Positions 26,345 to 35,026 of a stretch of DNA of 64,000 nt are shown in pieces. The notes under the pieces were generated by a model that saw only the letters and a list, made by a program, of their open reading frames with translations, did no database searches and had not been told where the DNA came from. Positions within the stretch are counted from its first letter, which is position 1. Each line of letters opens with the position of its first letter. Source of the stretch: Bacteroidales bacterium (GTDB lineage Bacteria > Bacteroidota > Bacteroidia > Bacteroidales > UBA932). The stretch lies in the NCBI GenBank assembly GCA_017439305.1, contig JAFSJK010000053.1:1-64000 (forward strand), given 5' to 3'. The translations under genes and the position numbers were made by a program.

Positions 26345-27733
26345 TTAAAAATGATATCTGACCCGGAGGGTAGCGATATTCCGGTTCTTGCCGCCCAGGT
26401 GGACGTTCTTGAAGGCCCGGAGCCAATCGGTATCAAACTGGAAGGAAAAGCCCTCCAGGAAATAGGGGTGATAGGTAACCGTCCCGCCCATTCCCACCCG
26501 GGGAAGCAGGCGGTAATCCATATTCTTTCTCCAGTCCTCCGCCAACCGGAGGACGTTGTCTTCCTCGTATGACCGGCCGCGGTCGAGCCACCGCCCTCCG
26601 CCAGCCGACAGGCGGACGTCCAGGTCGAACCAGAGGAACTTCGCGGAAGCAAAGACCGTCGCCGTTCCCCCAATCATCCGGATTTCGTCCTTGACAGACA
26701 CGAATCCACGCTCCCGCCACAGGTTGCCGTCCAGATTAATGCCCGCTCGCTTTAAAGTTCCCTTATGGGGGCGGAGGGAGAAATTGAACGACGCATTCCG
26801 CGTTACCCGGTCTGAGAGGGTGGCGTATCCGCCGTCCCGGGCTTCCCGGAGCTGGTCCCGGTCGCGCTGATAGGTAATGCGGTATACCTGGTCGACCTCA
26901 AAACCCTCGCGGGGTACTTCAAAGAAGCCTTTCAGGGTGCTTCCAGGGGTCCGGAAGCGGCTGTAATCCTGCTCCCCGGCCCGCCCGCGTTTCCAGGTAA
27001 TCCCGAACCCGCCGGACCATTCTGGGCTATAGAACCGCTCGAAAAAGCCGTGAGAGAACTCCAGGACCGGGAAAAGACCCAGACCGGGCTCATACACGCC
27101 GTACCGCATGCCTTCATCCAGGAACACGGGCGGGATTCCGTCGCCGGGCTGGCCCACTTTTGCGCGTTCGGTGCGCAAACGGACGAGATAGGAAGAAACG
27201 AAGATTGCATCGTCGTCATACAGGAACGTGAGCGTAGGCTCTAATTGCGCGTCCATACCGAAGGTCGAATGGCGGAAAGAGCCCAGCTTCGATTCATGGG
27301 CCGCCTTGACGGAAGCGTTGAAGCCGGCAGCCCACAGGTCCGAGAGGTCGCTGAGCAGGCCGATTTCCATCCGTCCGGTCTGCCGTGAAGTCTTTCCCGT
27401 AGTCTGGTCCCAAAGATCCATCGGATAATATCCGGGCTCCAGAAAAAGGGAGGAACCCAGGTGTTTTCCCATCGCCTGCTCCAGGGAAAGAGTTCCTTTC
27501 CAGGAAGTGTGGCGCCCGTGTCGGACGAGGCAGGCATCGGCACCGGCCTTCCATTGGAACAGGGCCGCGTGGACCGGCTTGAAGCGTCCATCCTCGACCC
27601 CGCCCCAGACGGAGACTTCATTCTCGGAGGGCAGGGCCTTATCCATCCTGATCTGGCCGAGGTCCTGACCTTTCGCCAGGACCGGAGCAAGCAGGCAGAG
27701 AGCAATTCCCGTGTATCTGAACAGTTTATTCAT
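26345..27733 (-). CDS. DUF6850-type outer-membrane beta-barrel protein, copy 2
   Basis: 462 residues from the ATG at 27733, where a signal peptide begins (cleavage near AKGQ). Alternating amphipathic strands and a C-terminal aromatic residue (RVRYHF) mark an outer-membrane barrel. It shares with its upstream neighbour SLFLEPGYYPMDL, RHSTFGMDAQLEPTL and FLDEGMRYGVYE, so the two are tandem paralogues that have diverged widely. Assignment to DUF6850 rests on recall of the family's company with DUF4876 proteins. Function unknown. Confidence 0.72.
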   Translation of the reverse strand: MNKLFRYTGIALCLLAPVLAKGQDLGQIRMDKALPSENEVSVWGGVEDGRFKPVHAALFQWKAGADACLVRHGRHTSWKGTLSLEQAMGKHLGSSLFLEPGYYPMDLWDQTTGKTSRQTGRMEIGLLSDLSDLWAAGFNASVKAAHESKLGSFRHSTFGMDAQLEPTLTFLYDDDAIFVSSYLVRLRTERAKVGQPGDGIPPVFLDEGMRYGVYEPGLGLFPVLEFSHGFFERFYSPEWSGGFGITWKRGRAGEQDYSRFRTPGSTLKGFFEVPREGFEVDQVYRITYQRDRDQLREARDGGYATLSDRVTRNASFNFSLRPHKGTLKRAGINLDGNLWRERGFVSVKDEIRMIGGTATVFASAKFLWFDLDVRLSAGGGRWLDRGRSYEEDNVLRLAEDWRKNMDYRLLPRVGMGGTVTYHPYFLEGFSFQFDTDWLRAFKNVHLGGKNRNIATLRVRYHF

Positions 27734-27752
27734 ATCCGAAACGGTATTTTTC

Positions 27753-29228
27753 TCAAAAACCATAACCGATTCTCGCCGTCGAACTCCAGCGGTCGGCCCC
27801 CGGGAGGAGGACAGTGCCGAAACCGTGGAGCCAGGTGCCTTCGGCCTGGATGAAAAGACCGCGGACGGCCTTTAGATGATAAGTCAGCGTGAGCCCTGCC
27901 CCCAATTTGGACGTAGAGAAATACTCCATCTTCCGGTCCCAGTCGGCCTGCAGCCGGAAGGGTGCGGAAACGACGCTGTCAGTACCTCCCTGCAGCCCCT
28001 GCTCCTTCCAGGTACCCATTACGCCATTGACCCGGAGTCCCAGGTCCACGGGCCCGAAGACGAATGCGGACACCAGGGTCAACGACCCGTTATAACGGTC
28101 CGTCCGGTCCTCATACGGATACATCAGATAGGATTGCTCCGCCCAAAGGCCTCCGTGCAAAACGGCTTGCAGGCGCTTCAGATGCGCTTTCTGGAAACGG
28201 ACGCCCCATGTCAGGTCCAGACTGCCCCAGTTCCGGTCGGATACCGCATTGTACCCGTAGACCGTAGGGGTCGTTACGCCGCCGGAAGATACCTTATCCA
28301 ACACGGCCTCTTCCAGCTGGTCATCTTCAAGAGCGAAGGCGAAACGCAGGGTGTGACCGTTATGCCACCGGCGCTCCAGGAAGACGGACCACGAATGTCC
28401 CGGATACCGGAACCAGTCATATCCTTTCTCCCCCACTTTTCCGTGTTTCCAGAGAACCTCCATTCCCCCGGCGAAATCAGGCGTGTCGATGGCATACGCA
28501 AAGCCGTTCCGGTATTCCTTTACCGGGAAGACGCCCACGCCCGCTTCGTCCAGATGGATGCCGTCGCCGTCCCAGACCTGATAGGTGCCGTAGCGCATCC
28601 CCTTGTCCAGGAAAGCGAAGTAGGACTTGTCCGTAGCTGCACCAACCTGCTCGGCGTCAATGGATTCCGTCCGTTTTTGGAAAATATAGGACGCAGACAG
28701 GGCGGCGTTGTCGAACATCTTGAAAGCCAGGGTCGGCTCTACCCGGAGGTTCATCCCGTAGGTCGTATGCCGGATATCCTTCCGCTTGGCGTAATTGGCA
28801 CTCTGGTAGTCCGCTTTGACGCCGAAGACGAATTCGTCCGTCAGGTCCGTGGCAAAGCCGCCTCCCAGCCTATAGGTCTGCCGGGTCTTGTCGCCCGGCG
28901 TAAACTCCACGACGTCAACGGGGAAAAAGCCCGGCTCCAGGAACATGGACGTGAACATTTCCTTTCCGTCGATCTGCTCGAAGGAGAAGGAACCCGTGTA
29001 AGACGTTCTGGTCCCGTGGAGGGTCCCCTGGGCCGATGCACCCGCCTTCCAAAGCGAAGCAGGAGCGAATGCGGGATGGTAGCCGCCAGCTTCGTAGCCA
29101 CCATATACCTGCGCCGTTCCCCGGCTGCCGAAGGCGGTCGGGTCCTTCCGAAGGAGGCCGATGTCCTGGCCCTGCAAGGCCAGCGGCACGAGCAGGCTAA
29201 GGATGCAGGCTTTGTATCTCGCTCTCAT
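27753..29228 (-). CDS. DUF6850-type outer-membrane beta-barrel protein, copy 1
   Basis: 491 residues from the ATG at 29228, giving a signal peptide ending at ALQGQ. A barrel-like strand pattern runs throughout, ending RIGYGF (C-terminal Phe recognised by BAM). Shared paralogue motifs are SMFLEPGFFPVDV, RHTTYGMNLRVEPTL and FLDKGMRYGTYQ. The start lies 32 bp inside the end of the DUF4876 gene, so translation is probably coupled. Longer upstream readings fall in the wrong frame of that gene. Function unknown. Confidence 0.72.
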   Translation of the reverse strand: MRARYKACILSLLVPLALQGQDIGLLRKDPTAFGSRGTAQVYGGYEAGGYHPAFAPASLWKAGASAQGTLHGTRTSYTGSFSFEQIDGKEMFTSMFLEPGFFPVDVVEFTPGDKTRQTYRLGGGFATDLTDEFVFGVKADYQSANYAKRKDIRHTTYGMNLRVEPTLAFKMFDNAALSASYIFQKRTESIDAEQVGAATDKSYFAFLDKGMRYGTYQVWDGDGIHLDEAGVGVFPVKEYRNGFAYAIDTPDFAGGMEVLWKHGKVGEKGYDWFRYPGHSWSVFLERRWHNGHTLRFAFALEDDQLEEAVLDKVSSGGVTTPTVYGYNAVSDRNWGSLDLTWGVRFQKAHLKRLQAVLHGGLWAEQSYLMYPYEDRTDRYNGSLTLVSAFVFGPVDLGLRVNGVMGTWKEQGLQGGTDSVVSAPFRLQADWDRKMEYFSTSKLGAGLTLTYHLKAVRGLFIQAEGTWLHGFGTVLLPGADRWSSTARIGYGF

Positions 29229-30411
29229 AGAAGTCGTTGCTTGAATTGTTCGTGTCCGAAAGGATCTCGTATCCGCGCTCGGCCGAGGCCTTTTCGTCCA
29301 CCTTGCGGCGGAGCGTGTGCCCCTTGAAAATGTCACTTTGGATGACGAATCCCGCATCGGCGGCCGGCGCGATCCGTTTCCCGTTGTTGGAAGACCGTCC
29401 GTCAAAAACCTCCACGGCATCCACGATCCACTCGTACGGAACGACGACGACCCGGTCGGCACTGTTTCCGGGCGTCACGCGCACCACGTCAGGCTGCAGG
29501 ACATAGTCTCCGGCCGGCATCGGTGTCCGGAACAAGACGACGGTGGGCGAGGAAAGGGAGAAGGTGTTGGCATTGGCCTGACCCGTCTTGATGACGACCT
29601 GCGCGTACCGGTCAGCCCGGACCTGGTCGCCCGGGGCGGGATGGTATGTCGGGTTCGGGAAATAGGTCGGATTGTAGCAGGTAAAGACATCGCTGCGGTT
29701 GAGGTTGACCGACAGGGGATACTGGAGGGTGTGGTCGATGGCGCCGCGAAGGGCGATGACGGCATCCTCGCCCGGGGCCAGCGGGAAGGTCTTTCCGCTG
29801 CCCGGCAGCTGCCAGACGACGGTCACGACCGGCACGAAGTCCGGGAAAACCGATTCTCCCGTGACCGGGTCGCGGTCCACCCAGTTGTTCACCGAAGTGC
29901 TGTTGTACGGGGACAGGGTGCCGAAACACAGGCTGTCCAGGTACACCGTCTCGAAGTCGTTGTTGTGGATGATGAGGTACTGGTCGCTCTGGTAGGTACC
30001 CTCCTGCGGGGCCTTGCTGCAGCCGCCGCAGTAGATTTCCTTGACGACAAGGCCGCCGGCGCGGGAATGGGACAGGAACAGGTCCACGATGCGGCGTTCC
30101 GTCACCACGACCTTGTCCGCCGCACCGTTGAAGAGGTCCTTTCCGGTGCGGTCGCTGCAGGTAATGCGGTAGATGCCCGGGGGAACCTGGATTTCTGCAA
30201 GGCCACGGCGGTCGGTCCGGGCCAGGTAAGCCGCGCCGGAAGACACTTCCTCGATGCGGATGACCGCCCCTTCGTGGACCGCGTGGGCATAGCCGTCCGG
30301 ATAGACGGCATTCACCGAAAGCAGTTGCAGGGCATCCGGCCAGGGACTCTTGTATTCCTCGGCGCAGGCCGCAAACAGCAGGGCCAACCCTATGAGAAAG
30401 ACCTTTTTCAT
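29197..30411 (-). CDS. DUF4876-type lipoprotein
   Basis: 404 residues; lipobox FAAC (Cys16). Residues about 40-115 form a carboxypeptidase-regulatory-like beta-sandwich (VIRIEEVSSGAAYLARTDRRGLAEIQVPPG-type). After this comes a region with LVVKEIYCGGCSKAPQEGTYQSDQYLIIHNND and a lamin-tail-like strand set (VYLDSLCFGTL). The YCGGC pair of cysteines is notable. It follows the TonB receptor with an ATGA overlap, so it is probably the receptor's surface-exposed ligand-binding lipoprotein, in the way SusD serves SusC. That role is inference; the family has no established function that I know of. Confidence 0.72.
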   Translation of the reverse strand: MKKVFLIGLALLFAACAEEYKSPWPDALQLLSVNAVYPDGYAHAVHEGAVIRIEEVSSGAAYLARTDRRGLAEIQVPPGIYRITCSDRTGKDLFNGAADKVVVTERRIVDLFLSHSRAGGLVVKEIYCGGCSKAPQEGTYQSDQYLIIHNNDFETVYLDSLCFGTLSPYNSTSVNNWVDRDPVTGESVFPDFVPVVTVVWQLPGSGKTFPLAPGEDAVIALRGAIDHTLQYPLSVNLNRSDVFTCYNPTYFPNPTYHPAPGDQVRADRYAQVVIKTGQANANTFSLSSPTVVLFRTPMPAGDYVLQPDVVRVTPGNSADRVVVVPYEWIVDAVEVFDGRSSNNGKRIAPAADAGFVIQSDIFKGHTLRRKVDEKASAERGYEILSDTNNSSNDFYESEIQSLHP

Positions 30412-33185
30412 AGCTTGATCCGGCAGGTAAGCCCGTAATAGAAGGCGGGGGTGAAAATGGCGCTCACGCCGGTCGCATGGCTCTTCCGGTACGGCCGGGC
30501 GTTGGTGAAATTGTTGGCGAAGAATGAAAGCGACACGTGGTCTCCGATCTCCTTCGTCAGGCTGAGGTTGGCAGACAGGTACGGGTCATAACCATCCCTG
30601 GCGAACGTATAGATGTTGCCGGAGCGGAGGATGAGCCGCTGCAGGGCCGGATCTTCCGCCGAAGCCTGGGTCCAGGGGTGGCGCTGGCCGTCCAGGTCGA
30701 TATAAGCGACAGGACAAACCGCTGTGTAACTGTTTCCGTCATAGATGTTTCCGCCCGTAGGTGAAACGCTGTCCCCCGAAACGGTAAAGGCGTGGGTGGA
30801 AAGATTCTGCGCGTGGCGGAGCAGCGTAGCCTCCACCCTGCAGGTCAGGATGAGCCGGACCTCGGGGATGTGGGTGATCGCCGTCAGGTTGGCGTCCAGC
30901 CAGTCGGTCTTGCGGCCGTTGGAGACGGAAGCGCCGCCGGCATAGATGCCCGCATACTGGTAGGACCTTCCGGCCAGGGAAGTGTGTGACCAGCCGGCCT
31001 GGTAATAGGCCGTTTCGTTCTCGTCCAGGGTGCGGGTATGGGTATAGGCGGCGTCCAACCGGAGCCGGGTGCGGAGGGCGCGGATCTCCGGAAAATCCGC
31101 CGTCAGTTCCAGACCGGTCCGGACGACAGGGGCTCCGCCCCGCTGCCTACGGGTACCCGCAAAGGTGCGGTCATTCACGCGTACCTCCATCGGCGTGAAG
31201 TATTCATCCGCGTTGTTTCGCAGGTAAACGACGCCGGTTTGGTGGTCAACGACCATTTCAGGGGCAGAAGGCATCACGAAGCCGGAAGGAACCTGAAGGG
31301 CATTGTAAGAGAACGGAACATACAGGTTCTCCAGTTCGTACGGGTTCTTAGTGACATTCCGGAAAGCGGCCAGGCTGAAGCGCCAGCCCAGCCGGGGAAG
31401 GTCGTAATCCACCCCCAGTTCGGCGTTGTGGTTGGACTGCCAGCGCAGGTCCGGATTGTAGGTCATCGTGTAAGGGATGGTGTAGTAGATGTACGACGCG
31501 CCAGCTCCGTGGGAAAAACCAAAGGTCTGGATGTCGCGGTACTCCTGCCGGGGGAACAGGATAAAGAAGCCCGGGAGTTTCCGGGTGACGCCCCATCCAC
31601 CGCGGAAAGACAGGTTCTCCGTCGCATGCCAGCGGAGATTGAGCCGGGGCGACAGGGTCTGCAGGTTCCTGTACTGCGTCCCCTCGATGAAGGTCCACTC
31701 ACCCCGCAGGCCGAAACTGCCCTCCAGCCCCTTCCAGGAGAGTTTTTCCTCCAGATAGACCGCCAGGTTGTGCATATACGGATAGTCCGAATAGGGCCGG
31801 GGCCGATAACCGTTCGCCGCCAGGGCGGGATTATCATAATACTCGCCCTGTCCGACATTTCCATCGGCTTTCCATTGGACGCCGGCCTTGAGGACGCTCT
31901 TGACCTCGCCGAAATGATGCAGCCAGTCATATTTGAGCGAGGCGGCGTAATCCAGTTCCTGCGAGTCGGTAATGCGGTCCGCATAGAACGTGGGCGGGAG
32001 GGCCGTAGCCAGGAAATAGCCTGCCTCCTCGGCGTGTACGGCCGGCTGGGACGAGCCAAAAGAGTTGTACAGATGCTCGTGCGTGCGATTGTCGTGATAA
32101 TAGACCGACCCTTCCAGGCTCAGGTTCGTGACCCAGGACCGGTTCAACAGCCAGGTCAACTTGAGATGGGGCGTCAGGAGGTTGTCCCGGCCTTTCGCGT
32201 ATTCCTCGGAAAAGGCGTCCGGGTCGTCCTTGCTGTCCATGCCGCCGATGTTGCCGGAGAATCCGGCCTCCAGCCGCAACGCGTGGGCGAAGGTCCGGCT
32301 GTATTCTGCCGTGAAGCCCCGGCGGGTATAGGAGGTATATGGCGAAGTAAGTTTCTGTGTGGCGCGGGTCCATTGGCCGCTGATGTTCAGCACGCCCTCC
32401 CCCAGGGCGATGCCCTTGGAGACGGATGCGTCATACGTGCGCGGATTGACCGAAAACGAGACCTGCACGGGCGTCCGGCCCTTCCGCGTGGTCACCTTGA
32501 CGATCCCGCTGCCCAAGTCGCCGTACTCGGCCGAAGGAACGCCGGAAATGACCTCGACGGATTCGATGTTCTCCACCTGGAGACTGCGCGTATCCACGCC
32601 GGCAAGGCCTCCGAAAGCGGCATTGTCTCCCATCCGGACGCCGTTTACCTCCACCGCCGTGCCGAAAGCGGCGTTTCCGGCGGAAGAACCGCCGCCGCGC
32701 ACCGTCAGCTCCGATGCGGCCGTCAGGTCGGGATTGACCGTCTTGCCGCCCGGCATCAGCGCCGCAATGTTGGAAAGGCCGGACACCTGCAGGTGGTCCA
32801 GGGCCGTCCGCTCGATCCGGTGGGTCGTGTTGAGATTCTCCTTGGATTGCTCCGCCGTTACCACAACCTCGTTCAGGGCCAGCGTCTGTTCCCGAAGCAT
32901 GACCACCAGATCCTCCACGGCCCGGTTCACCCGGAGCGTCCTGACATCGGTGGCATATCCCAGGCATTCCGTCTCCATCCGGTACGATCCGGCCTCGACG
33001 GCCTCGAGGACAAAGACGCCCTTCGCGTCGGTAACGGCCCAGAGATAGTTTTCATCCAGCCGCACGACGGCTCCCGGCACGGGCGCTCCATCCACATCCT
33101 CCACCCGGCCGCGCACGCGGAAACCGGCCGCGAGCGCCTCAACGCCCGCCACCAGCAGCAGTAAAATGCACATCGTCCGTCTCAT
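30408..33185 (-). CDS. TonB-dependent outer-membrane receptor
   Basis: 925 residues from the ATG at 33185. After the signal peptide (ending near EALAAG) comes a carboxypeptidase-regulatory domain (about 22-105), then ALNEVVVTAEQSKEN (TonB-box region), a plug domain (NIAALMPGGKTVNP, SVEVISGVPSAEYGDLGSGIVKVTTRKG, about 130-245) and a 22-strand barrel ending in ITCRIKL-type C-terminus. It is not a SusC, and its partner is DUF4876 rather than SusD. First gene of the locus. Ligand unknown; the barrel-associated peptidase gene downstream points to peptides or a protein-bound ligand. Confidence 0.92.
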   Translation of the reverse strand: MRRTMCILLLLVAGVEALAAGFRVRGRVEDVDGAPVPGAVVRLDENYLWAVTDAKGVFVLEAVEAGSYRMETECLGYATDVRTLRVNRAVEDLVVMLREQTLALNEVVVTAEQSKENLNTTHRIERTALDHLQVSGLSNIAALMPGGKTVNPDLTAASELTVRGGGSSAGNAAFGTAVEVNGVRMGDNAAFGGLAGVDTRSLQVENIESVEVISGVPSAEYGDLGSGIVKVTTRKGRTPVQVSFSVNPRTYDASVSKGIALGEGVLNISGQWTRATQKLTSPYTSYTRRGFTAEYSRTFAHALRLEAGFSGNIGGMDSKDDPDAFSEEYAKGRDNLLTPHLKLTWLLNRSWVTNLSLEGSVYYHDNRTHEHLYNSFGSSQPAVHAEEAGYFLATALPPTFYADRITDSQELDYAASLKYDWLHHFGEVKSVLKAGVQWKADGNVGQGEYYDNPALAANGYRPRPYSDYPYMHNLAVYLEEKLSWKGLEGSFGLRGEWTFIEGTQYRNLQTLSPRLNLRWHATENLSFRGGWGVTRKLPGFFILFPRQEYRDIQTFGFSHGAGASYIYYTIPYTMTYNPDLRWQSNHNAELGVDYDLPRLGWRFSLAAFRNVTKNPYELENLYVPFSYNALQVPSGFVMPSAPEMVVDHQTGVVYLRNNADEYFTPMEVRVNDRTFAGTRRQRGGAPVVRTGLELTADFPEIRALRTRLRLDAAYTHTRTLDENETAYYQAGWSHTSLAGRSYQYAGIYAGGASVSNGRKTDWLDANLTAITHIPEVRLILTCRVEATLLRHAQNLSTHAFTVSGDSVSPTGGNIYDGNSYTAVCPVAYIDLDGQRHPWTQASAEDPALQRLILRSGNIYTFARDGYDPYLSANLSLTKEIGDHVSLSFFANNFTNARPYRKSHATGVSAIFTPAFYYGLTCRIKL

Positions 33186-33194
33186 ACCGAAATA

Positions 33195-33202
33195 CAAAGA
33201 TA
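33195..33202 (-). promoter_or_regulatory. -7 element of the TonB receptor operon
   Basis: TATCTTTG on the minus strand, 9 bp upstream of the receptor ATG, with a possible TTG at 33223-33225 after 20 bp. The leader would be only a few bases long. Confidence 0.5.
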
Positions 33203-33265
33203 ACTTTTTTCCCCGCAAACGGCAATCCCCAAGAATGGGGAGGCGCGTCCTCCTCCCCGTAACCC

Positions 33266-33296
33266 TTTGTGATAATGAACTTTTCTATTATTTTTG
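33266..33296 (+). promoter_or_regulatory. Promoter of the ECF sigma gene
   Basis: TTTG at 33266-33269 and TATTTTTG at 33289-33296 with exactly 19 bp between, a full Bacteroidetes consensus. The ATG follows 9 bp after the -7 element, so the leader is about 3-6 nt. Confidence 0.75.
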
Positions 33297-33305
33297 TAAA
33301 GCAGG

Positions 33306-33911
33306 ATGAGAGACGTACATGCAGAAATCGGTCCGGTAACCGAAGAAATGGTCCGGCGCCTCAATGCAGGCGAGATAGAAGCCTTCAACGACATCTATCA
33401 CGCCACCTTTGTCTATCTGTGCTGCCTCTCCATGTATTATGTCCATAACCGGCACGACGCCACCAGCATCGTCAACGACGTGTTCTATGCCTTCTGGGAA
33501 AGGCGGAAAGAGATTCTCTTCCCCCCGCTGCCCTGGCTCCGAAAGGCCGTCAAAAATGCAAGTATCAGCTTTTTACGGTCTTCTTTGTTCAAAGAGACAG
33601 CCTTGACTGTCCGCGAGGAAAAGACCTGGGATTATCTGGAGAATCATCTGTTTGCCCCGGATGATCCGCTCCGGGACCTGGAAAGCGCGGAACTCTGGGA
33701 ACGGATATCCCGCATCGCGGACTCCCTGCCGCCCCGCTGCCGGGAGGTGTTCAAGCGCTGTCTTTTCGACGGCAAAAGTTATATGGAGACCGCCTGTGAA
33801 CTGGGCATCAGCCCCTCGACAGCCCGCGTCCACCTCAAGCACGCCGTCGACCGGCTGCGGGAGGAACTGGACGCCCCGCTCTTCGTCCTGTTGATGTTAT
33901 TCCTCTGGTAA
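33306..33911 (+). CDS. RNA polymerase sigma factor, ECF family
   Basis: 201 residues. Region 2 (about 15-85): LNAGEIEAFNDIYHATFVYL, DATSIVNDVFYAFWERRKE. Region 4 (about 130-190): RISRIADSLPPRCREVFKRC, GKSYMETACELGISPSTARVHLKHAVDRL, the -35-reading helix-turn-helix. It is followed by a FecR-type anti-sigma and a SusC with an STN domain, the standard trans-envelope signalling set in which ligand binding at SusC frees the sigma to activate the PUL. The C-terminal hydrophobic tail (APLFVLLMLFLW) is common in Bacteroidetes ECF sigmas. Confidence 0.95.
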   Translation: MRDVHAEIGPVTEEMVRRLNAGEIEAFNDIYHATFVYLCCLSMYYVHNRHDATSIVNDVFYAFWERRKEILFPPLPWLRKAVKNASISFLRSSLFKETALTVREEKTWDYLENHLFAPDDPLRDLESAELWERISRIADSLPPRCREVFKRCLFDGKSYMETACELGISPSTARVHLKHAVDRLREELDAPLFVLLMLFLW

Positions 33912-33986
33912 CATCTTTTTATAGAATCATTTAAACATTTCTCTCCCTTTTTGCGTATGGATGGATAGAACCACACCTGCGCGATT

Positions 33987-35000
33987 ATGTCTTCCTCCCT
34001 GTCGAAAGAGCAGCTGACACAAGATATTGAAAGATATCTGGACGGCGCCTGCTCCCGAGAAGAGGCCGTTTCCTTGCTGGAATACCTCTCAGCCGATCCC
34101 GACGCTGAAAAAATGTTCAAGGAAATGTCCGCCCTGCGGGCTGTTTCCGACGCCCTCCACTTCTCCCGGCAAGAGAACGAATCCCTCCGGAAAGTCCACC
34201 GGAGAATCCGCCGCGGCCTGATCCGCCCGTTCTCGTTCTGGCTCGCCGCCGCCAGTGCGGTTGCCGCCGTCCTGCTGCTGGTCAACAACCTGGTCCTTTC
34301 GAAAAAGACGAAGGAACTGACGAAAACCTATACGCAGGTCACCACACCTTACACCATCCAGGTCCCGGAAGGGAGCCGGACGACCATCTCCCTCCCGGAC
34401 GGAACCCAGGTGACGCTGAATTCCGGCTCCTCCCTCACCTACAACCACGATTTCGGGATCTTCGACCGGAAAGTCGAACTCAAGGGCGAGGGCTATTTCG
34501 TCGTGGCCAAGCTGCCGGAAAAGCCCTTTTCCCTCACGGTGGACGACATGTATCTGTCCGTGACCGGAACCACCTTCAACGTGAATGCGTATGATGACGA
34601 GGAATTCATCCTCGTCTCCCTGATCGAAGGAAAGGTCAACCTCACCAACCGCCACCGGCAGACGATGACGCTGTATCCGAACGAAGAGGCCCGGTACAGC
34701 CGCCGCACCGGCGCCCTTTCCAAGAAAAAGGCGGAGGTGAAAAACAGCCTGGACTGGACCGACGGCGGCTTCACCTTCGAAAACACGCCGTTCACGACCA
34801 TCGCCCACCGCCTGGAAAGGAAGTTCAACATCCGCATCATCATCGACAGCGAGCGGTTGAAGAACCAGTATTACACGGCGACGTTCTCCTCGGAAAAGAG
34901 CGTTTACGACATCCTCCGGGAGATCGACGTGGAGAACCAGTACGAATGGAGAGAGACGGACGGCGGTCTCATCATTACGGAAAAGAAACACCACCACTGA
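33987..35000 (+). CDS. FecR-type anti-sigma factor
   Basis: 337 residues. The cytoplasmic N-terminal sigma-binding part (1-75) is followed by one TM (about 81-102, FWLAAASAVAAVLLLVNNLVL). The periplasmic FecR domain (about 115-215) contains TIQVPEGSRTTISLPDGTQV and DRKVELKGEGYFVVAK, and DUF4974 (about 250-335) contains FTFENTPFTTIAHRLERKFN. It is placed between the ECF sigma and SusC; the periplasmic domains would contact the STN domain of that SusC. It ends in a run of three histidines. Confidence 0.95.
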   Translation: MSSSLSKEQLTQDIERYLDGACSREEAVSLLEYLSADPDAEKMFKEMSALRAVSDALHFSRQENESLRKVHRRIRRGLIRPFSFWLAAASAVAAVLLLVNNLVLSKKTKELTKTYTQVTTPYTIQVPEGSRTTISLPDGTQVTLNSGSSLTYNHDFGIFDRKVELKGEGYFVVAKLPEKPFSLTVDDMYLSVTGTTFNVNAYDDEEFILVSLIEGKVNLTNRHRQTMTLYPNEEARYSRRTGALSKKKAEVKNSLDWTDGGFTFENTPFTTIAHRLERKFNIRIIIDSERLKNQYYTATFSSEKSVYDILREIDVENQYEWRETDGGLIITEKKHHH

Positions 35001-35026
35001 TCCATTAACCAATAAAACTCCAACTC

